Assembly: GCA_017407765.1 (NCBI GenBank)
Contig: JAFQVZ010000033.1
Location: 1 to 10,415, forward strand
DNA from: Clostridia bacterium
GTDB taxonomy: Bacteria; Bacillota; Clostridia; Oscillospirales; Butyricicoccaceae
Direction: 5' to 3'
DNA length: 10,415 bases
Made by a program: the position numbers and the translations under genes. Below, piece by piece: positions 6,896-10,415 of this stretch. Within the stretch, counting starts at the first letter, position 1. The number at the start of each line of letters is the position of its first letter. Under the pieces are notes generated by a model. The model did no database searches. It was not told where the DNA came from and saw only the letters and a program-made list of their open reading frames with translations.

Positions 6896-6902
6896 GCCGC
6901 AT
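6876..6902. repeat. Short direct repeat in the GNAT promoter
   Basis: CAAGCCGCAT occurs at 6876-6885 and again at 6893-6902, a 17-base period. One copy lies in the spacer and the other overlaps the -35 region, so the pair could be an operator. It may also be a chance local duplication. Confidence 0.5.
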
Positions 6903-6911
6903 GAAGGCATT

Positions 6912-6937
6912 AAAAAAAGCTCCCCGAAGGGAGCTTT
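6912..6937 (-). terminator. Intrinsic terminator of rubrerythrin (and the perR cluster)
   Basis: Read on the - strand, AAAGCTCCC (6937-6929), loop TTCG and GGGAGCTTT (6924-6916) form a 9-bp stem with a stable UUCG tetraloop. The T run carries on to 6912. It lies 16 bases past the rubrerythrin stop. Confidence 0.92.
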
Positions 6938-6953
6938 GGTTTTTGGCTTATGA

Positions 6954-7493
6954 TTAATAGTTCTTGGGAGCCAGCTGGAAGTGAGCTCTGGGATGTGCAC
7001 ATACGGGACATACCTCGGGAGCTGCCGAACCAACATGCATGTGGCCGCAGTTTCTGCACTGCCAGATCTGCTGGCCTTCGCGCTCGAATACGATGCCTTC
7101 CTCGATGTTCTGAGCCAGGCGGAGATATCTCTCCTCATGCTCCTTCTCGACTGCTGCAACGCCGTCCATCAGGAATGCGATATGGTCGAAGCCCTCTTCA
7201 CGGGCTACCTTAGCCATGTTGGCATACATATCGGTCCACTCATAGTTCTCGCCTGCTGCAGCGTCCTTGAGGTTCTCAAGTGTGCCGGGAATCTTGCCGT
7301 CATGGAGCAGCTTGAACCACAGCTTTGCGTGTTCCTTCTCGTTGTCGGCTGTTTCTGTGAAGATGGCTGCGATCTGCTCATAGCCGTCCTTCTTTGCCTG
7401 AGAAGCATAATATGTGTACTTATTTCTTGCCTGGGATTCGCCTGCGAATGCGATCTCGAGATTAGCTTCTGTCTTTGTACCCTTAAGATTCAT
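6954..7493 (-). CDS. rbr: Rubrerythrin
   Basis: 179 residues, the usual size. Residues 1-135 are a ferritin-like four-helix diiron domain: Glu 19 in [14 protein letters not shown]52-K-E-H55 in [10 protein letters not shown], and E116-K-E-H119 in EKEHEERY supply the iron ligands; further carboxylates come from the [10 protein letters not shown] region. Residues 140-179 are a rubredoxin domain with Cys 146, 149, 162 and 165. Rubrerythrin reduces hydrogen peroxide to water in anaerobes with electrons from NADH through a rubredoxin-type donor. The flavin reductase-rubredoxin gene just upstream is a plausible donor. AGGAGG (7501-7506) lies 7 bases from the ATG. It can be transcribed both from the perR promoter and from a probable own promoter carrying a PerR-like box (7525-7553). 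All expected ligands are present. Confidence 0.97.
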   Translation of the reverse strand: MNLKGTKTEANLEIAFAGESQARNKYTYYASQAKKDGYEQIAAIFTETADNEKEHAKLWFKLLHDGKIPGTLENLKDAAAGENYEWTDMYANMAKVAREEGFDHIAFLMDGVAAVEKEHEERYLRLAQNIEEGIVFEREGQQIWQCRNCGHMHVGSAAPEVCPVCAHPRAHFQLAPKNY

Positions 7494-7524
7494 ACTTGTT
7501 CCTCCTGAAATAAATTATCTTTTT

Positions 7525-7553
7525 ATTTTATCATTATGATCAGATGGCTTCAA
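7525..7553 (-). promoter_or_regulatory. Probable internal promoter of rubrerythrin with an overlapping PerR-like box
   Basis: On the - strand, TTGAAG (7553-7548) and TAAAAT (7530-7525) are 17 bases apart. Overlapping the spacer and the start of the -10 is TGATCATAATGATAA (7542-7528), a 7-1-7 palindrome that matches 11 of 14 defined positions of the PerR box TTATAATNATTATAA. The box covers the stop codon of the upstream gene. PerR binding here is inferred. Confidence 0.5.
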
Positions 7554-8139
7554 AGTCATCTGCACCATGCTTGCATATAGGACATACAAAATCGGCCGGC
7601 AGGACGTCGCCTTCATAGACGTATCCGCAGAGCTTGCATCTGTAGCCCTTGCTCTCAGTCTGCTGAGGAGCGGGTTTTACATTCTTGTGATAATATGCGT
7701 ATGTCATGGGAGGACATTCGCATATCTTTTCGCCGCCTGTTACATCGGCAATGAACATAGTGTGGGTGCCCAGGTCGATGGTCTGAACCACCCTGCCGCT
7801 GAGATAGGATCTTGTGCAGCGGTCGACATATCTTACGCCGTTATCGGCAACGGGATATGACATTTTGCCGAACTTATCACAATCTCTGCCGCTGCGGAAG
7901 CCGAAATGCTCGAACATCCAGAAGCCTGCATCCTCGGAAATAAAGGATACGTTGAACACCCCTGTTCTGACGATCATATCATGGGTGTGATTCTGCTTGT
8001 TTACCGTCACCGAAATGCGGTTGGGGCTGCTGGTGACCTGCGAAAGGGTGTTGATGATGCATCCATTGTCCTTTCCGTCCATGCTGGCTGTCAGAACATA
8101 AAGTCCGTAGCTGATATCCTGCATTACTGCTTTGTCCAT
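7540..8139 (-). CDS. hrb: High-molecular-weight rubredoxin: flavin reductase-rubredoxin fusion
   Basis: 199 residues from ATG 8139 (MDKAVMQDISYGLYVLTA), chosen because AGGAG (8147-8151) is 7 bases upstream and this is where flavin reductase homology begins; a longer frame to 8199 would overlap perR. Residues 1-150 are an FMN-binding split barrel of the flavin reductase/flavoredoxin type (GCIINTLSQVTSSPNRISVT, HDMI, FGFRSGRDCDKF). A linker (about 153-165) leads to a rubredoxin domain with Cys 168, 171, 186 and 189 in CKLCGYVYEG and CPIC. This domain order matches Hrb of Moorella, which passes electrons from NADH to the flavodiiron protein FprA for oxygen or NO reduction. No fprA lies in the window; the adjacent rubrerythrin is an alternative electron acceptor here. 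It follows perR by 13 bases and ends 46 bases before the rubrerythrin start. Confidence 0.93.
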   Translation of the reverse strand: MDKAVMQDISYGLYVLTASMDGKDNGCIINTLSQVTSSPNRISVTVNKQNHTHDMIVRTGVFNVSFISEDAGFWMFEHFGFRSGRDCDKFGKMSYPVADNGVRYVDRCTRSYLSGRVVQTIDLGTHTMFIADVTGGEKICECPPMTYAYYHKNVKPAPQQTESKGYRCKLCGYVYEGDVLPADFVCPICKHGADDFEAI

Positions 8140-8152
8140 ACGATCTCTCCTG

Positions 8153-8527
8153 TTATTCTTTTGCGAGGCACCTGTCGCAGATGCACACCACCTGAACATT
8201 GTGGCTGAGCACCTTAAAGCCTCTTTCTTCGATCCTGTCTTTCAGATCGCCCATATCGACCTGAAAGTCGATGACCCTTCCGCACTCGCTGCAGACCATA
8301 TGGTCGTGAGGCGAAATGTCTTTATCGAATCTGTCGGGCCCGCCGGGCATCTCGATCTTTCTTATTATTCCCTCTGAACACAAAGTATTCAGATTTCTGT
8401 AAACTGTCCCAAGGCCGATATTCGGAATAGTCACCTTTGCTATTGCGTAAATCTCATCGGCAGTTGGATGATCGGCCGGACTCATGACCGCATCAAGAAC
8501 AGCTTTCTTCTGTTTGGTTAGACCCAT
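8153..8527 (-). CDS. perR: PerR-like peroxide-sensing repressor (Fur family)
   Basis: 124 residues: a winged helix (HPTADEIYAIAK, IGLGTVYRNLNTL) and a metal-binding dimerisation domain. Aligned by eye to Bacillus PerR, all five regulatory-metal ligands are present (His 20, Asp 68, His 74, His 76, Asp 87), as are the four Cys of the structural zinc site (79, 82, 117, 120). Asp rather than Glu at position 68 in DRFD favours PerR over Fur. PerR uses Fe2+ to sense H2O2 and releases DNA when His is oxidised. The start is certain: TAA sits directly before the ATG in frame and GGAGG is 7 bases upstream. The N-terminus is about 17 residues shorter than that of Bacillus PerR, so the first helix is missing. 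It leads an operon with hrb and rubrerythrin, and its own promoter holds a PerR-like box. Confidence 0.9.
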   Translation of the reverse strand: MGLTKQKKAVLDAVMSPADHPTADEIYAIAKVTIPNIGLGTVYRNLNTLCSEGIIRKIEMPGGPDRFDKDISPHDHMVCSECGRVIDFQVDMGDLKDRIEERGFKVLSHNVQVVCICDRCLAKE

Positions 8528-8569
8528 TTATTCGCCTCCTTTTTGAGATTGATTATCATTTCTGATTTT

Positions 8570-8597
8570 ATTATACACTATTATGATGATATGTCAA
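8570..8597 (-). promoter_or_regulatory. Promoter of perR with PerR-box-like site in the spacer
   Basis: On the - strand a perfect TTGACA (8597-8592) and a perfect TATAAT (8575-8570) are 16 bases apart. The spacer contains ATATCATCATAATAG (8592-8578), a 7-1-7 palindrome that agrees with the PerR box at 10 of 14 positions. A second, weaker likeness (TGATAATCAATCTCA, 8558-8544) lies in the leader before the ribosome site. Autoregulation is inferred. Confidence 0.75.
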
Positions 8598-8601
8598 TAG
8601 T

Positions 8602-8624
8602 TTTTTGAGAATATTTCTCAAAAA
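8602..8624. repeat. Perfect inverted repeat just upstream of the perR promoter
   Basis: TTTTTGAGAA (8602-8611), spacer TAT and TTCTCAAAAA (8615-8624) form a perfect 10-bp inverted repeat, only 4 bases upstream of the -35 element. It could be an operator, or a weak T-flanked hairpin. I do not recognise it as a known box. Confidence 0.7.
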
Positions 8625-8657
8625 TATTTTTGGTTTTCAAAAGAGGGATCTATTATG

Positions 8658-8701
8658 CCCTCTTCGGTGAAGAGGGTGGCAGCTCCTTTCCCAAAGGAGC
8701 C
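8658..8701. repeat. Tandem hairpin intergenic element
   Basis: Two perfect 8-bp hairpins with 3-base loops stand side by side: CCCTCTTC-GGT-GAAGAGGG (8658-8676) and GCTCCTTT-CCC-AAAGGAGC (8682-8700). They are followed by a GC-rich patch (CATGCGCGGGCGAGC). There is no coding frame and no T tract, and it lies between the ileS terminator and the perR promoter. It looks like a dispersed REP- or MITE-type element of the kind common between genes in some gut Clostridia; that is recall, not a search. Confidence 0.55.
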
Positions 8702-8715
8702 ATGCGCGGGCGAGC

Positions 8716-8752
8716 AAACAAAAAACCTCCCCCGGTTACCCGGAGGAGGTTT
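8716..8752 (-). terminator. Intrinsic terminator of ileS
   Basis: On the - strand AAACCTCC (8752-8745) pairs with GGAGGTTT (8730-8723); past a single mismatch an inner CCGG/CCGG stem closes on a 4-base loop. The hairpin runs into TTTTTTGTTTG. It starts 18 bases beyond the ileS stop. Confidence 0.9.
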
Positions 8753-8770
8753 AATGAAGTCAATTATATT

Positions 8771-10415
8771 TTAGCACTCGATCTGAAGGCCCATCTTTCT
8801 GACGACCGATGCGCATCTTGCACACAGGGTGGGATGCTCGGCATCTGTGCCAACAAAGTGGTCGTGCTTCCAGCAGCGGTCGCACTTGCCGCCGTCGGCT
8901 TCCTTGACGATGACTCTTACGCCGGCGATGGGTGTTTCCATAGCCTCGGCATAGAGAGAAGCATCATCGGTGACCGATACCTTGGAGACGATGAACAGGT
9001 CGGCCCACTGGTGCTCGAACTTGTCCTGCAGGCTCTGCAGATTATCATTGGGATAAGCAGCATCCTTTACGAGGATGACCTGAGCCTCGAGGGGCTTGCC
9101 GATCTGCTTTGCGGCACGAGCCTTTTCAAGGCAGGCATTTACGCCGTCGCGCAGCATGATGAGGCTGCTCCAGGAGATCATATCGCCCAGCTCGTACTCG
9201 GCGAAGGGCTGGTTCATATCGTTGAAGACGACGTTGCGTGTGTCGTCGCCCTCGCGGTGAGGCATTGCCAGCCAGATCTCGTCGCAGGTGAAGCAGAGGA
9301 TGGGAGCAAACAGCTTTGTGATGGTGTCGAGGATCAGGAACAGAGCTGTCTGTGCGCTGCGGCGGGCGAGGCCGTCCTTCTCTTCGCAGTAAAGGCGATC
9401 CTTGATGATGTCAAGGTAGAAGGAGGACATATCGACGACGCAGAAATCGTTGATCGCATGGGAAACGACGTGGAAGTCGTAGTTATCGTATGCAGCGAAG
9501 CACTTGCGTGTCAGCTCGTTGAGCTTTGTGATAGCCCAGCGGTCGAGCTCCAGCATCTCCTCGGGCTTTACGAGGTTGTTTGCATCGAAGCCGTCGAGGT
9601 TGCCGAGGCAATAGCGCGCTGTGTTACGGAACTTGAGGTAGGTCTGGCTGAGCTGCTTGAAGATGTTGTCAGAGCATCTTACGTCGGCATGATATTCGGC
9701 CGATCCTGCCCACAGACGGATGATGTCGGCGCCGTACTTCTTGAAGATCTCGGCGGGATCGACACCGTTGCCCAGCGACTTGTGCATCGCCTTGCCCTGG
9801 CCGTCAACTACCCAGCCGTGGGTTGCACATTCCTTGAAGGGTGCGCCCTCGCCCATTGCGCCGACAGCTGTCAGCAGCGACGACTGGAACCAGCCGCGGT
9901 ACTGGTCGAGACCCTCAAGATAGAGGTCGGAGGGCCAGAAGCCCTGATCCTTCTTCATGGAAGCATAGTGGGTCGAGCCGGAGTCGAACCAGCCGTCCAG
10001 TGTGTCTTCTTCCTTGAAGAAGTGTGTGCCGCCGCAGTGGGGGCACTTATATCCCTGAGGCAGGATCTCGCTTGCCTCGTGGAGGTACCATGCGTTGGAG
10101 CCTTCGGCTGCGAACAGCTTGCTTACGGCCTCGATGGTAGCGTCGTCGCAGACGGGCTTCTTGCACTCCTCGCAGTAGAATACGGGGATGGGCAGCCCCC
10201 AGCGGCGCTGACGGCTGATGCACCAGTCGGCACGCTCGCGGATCATCGACTCCATGCGGTCCTTGCCCCAGCCGGGCAGCCAGCGGATATCCTGGCAGGC
10301 AGCTACGGCCTGATCCTTGAAGGCGTCGACCGAGCAGAACCACTGAGGTGTAGCACGGAAGATGATGGGGTGCTTACACCTCCAGCAGTGAGGATAGCTG
10401 TGGATGATGTCCTCG
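8771..10415 (-). CDS. ileS: Isoleucyl-tRNA synthetase, C-terminal ~547 residues
   Basis: The frame is open from the right edge (reading EDIIHSYPHCWRC) to TAA at 8773-8771; the N-terminal part, with the HIGH motif and most of the editing domain, lies outside. Visible landmarks are RATPQWFCSVDAF, DWCISRQRRWGLPIP, the YRGWFQSSLL helix, the class I signature loop written as KAMHKS (9793-9776) in place of canonical KMSKS, the anticodon-binding helical domain, and a C-terminal zinc finger with Cys pairs CDRC and CARC near the end. The zinc finger and ending right after it fit the bacterial-type enzyme (about 930 residues). It charges tRNA-Ile with isoleucine in the cytoplasm. The catalytic second lysine of the loop is kept. 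The gene has its own terminator, and any T-box leader would lie beyond the window. Confidence 0.97.
   Translation of the reverse strand, partial: EDIIHSYPHCWRCKHPIIFRATPQWFCSVDAFKDQAVAACQDIRWLPGWGKDRMESMIRERADWCISRQRRWGLPIPVFYCEECKKPVCDDATIEAVSKLFAAEGSNAWYLHEASEILPQGYKCPHCGGTHFFKEEDTLDGWFDSGSTHYASMKKDQGFWPSDLYLEGLDQYRGWFQSSLLTAVGAMGEGAPFKECATHGWVVDGQGKAMHKSLGNGVDPAEIFKKYGADIIRLWAGSAEYHADVRCSDNIFKQLSQTYLKFRNTARYCLGNLDGFDANNLVKPEEMLELDRWAITKLNELTRKCFAAYDNYDFHVVSHAINDFCVVDMSSFYLDIIKDRLYCEEKDGLARRSAQTALFLILDTITKLFAPILCFTCDEIWLAMPHREGDDTRNVVFNDMNQPFAEYELGDMISWSSLIMLRDGVNACLEKARAAKQIGKPLEAQVILVKDAAYPNDNLQSLQDKFEHQWADLFIVSKVSVTDDASLYAEAMETPIAGVRVIVKEADGGKCDRCWKHDHFVGTDAEHPTLCARCASVVRKMGLQIEC

Noticed and set aside
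8140..8199. A longer start for hrb at 8199
   Set aside because: It would overlap the perR end and add residues unlike flavin reductases; ATG 8139 has its own AGGAG at the right distance.
8602..8624. Reading the inverted repeat as an intrinsic terminator
   Set aside because: The stem is AT-rich, no gene ends nearby on either strand, and ileS already has a clear terminator at 8716-8752.

Overview
The window reads as chromosomal DNA of an anaerobic Firmicute, most likely a Clostridia-class gut-type bacterium. This is inferred from gene content (an Etf-linked lactate dehydrogenase of the electron-bifurcating kind, rubrerythrin, a high-molecular-weight rubredoxin and a PerR-type repressor), strong AGGAGG-type ribosome binding sites and moderately GC-rich coding DNA. 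All genes but one look intact, and I see no insertion sequence, phage, CRISPR array, tRNA or rRNA gene.

Positions 1-2460 (+ strand): the 3' end of an FAD-binding 2-hydroxyacid (lactate) dehydrogenase gene, then etfB, then an etfA with an N-terminal 2[4Fe-4S] ferredoxin domain. Together these match the Lct complex, which oxidises lactate with NAD+ while consuming reduced ferredoxin. etfB carries an in-frame TGA at codon 29 (552-554) where homologues have glycine, the most anomalous feature of the window. A hairpin terminator closes the operon.

Positions 2486-4870 (+ strand): a promoter and a complete polar amino-acid ABC importer (permease, ATPase, lipoprotein binding protein) whose sequences look most like the L-cystine branch. 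It ends in a strong terminator that also separates it from the convergent genes.

Positions 4869-6900 (- strand): an apparent four-gene operon read right to left: polyamine-type GNAT acetyltransferase, LrgA, LrgB, Nudix hydrolase. It has a good promoter (TTGCAA-17-TATAAT).

Positions 6912-8624 (- strand): an oxidative-stress cluster, perR-like regulator, high-molecular-weight rubredoxin (flavin reductase-rubredoxin fusion) and rubrerythrin. It appears to have two promoters, one before perR and one before rubrerythrin, and each contains a PerR-box-like palindrome, which suggests peroxide-responsive self-regulation. A perfect 10-bp inverted repeat sits just upstream of the perR promoter.

Positions 8640-10415 (- strand): a tandem-hairpin intergenic element, the ileS terminator, and the 3' 60% or so of ileS, which runs off the right edge. 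No stretch longer than about 250 bases lacks a gene. I found no convincing novel multi-gene system; the interest lies in the etfB stop codon, the PerR-box promoters and the intergenic repeat structures.
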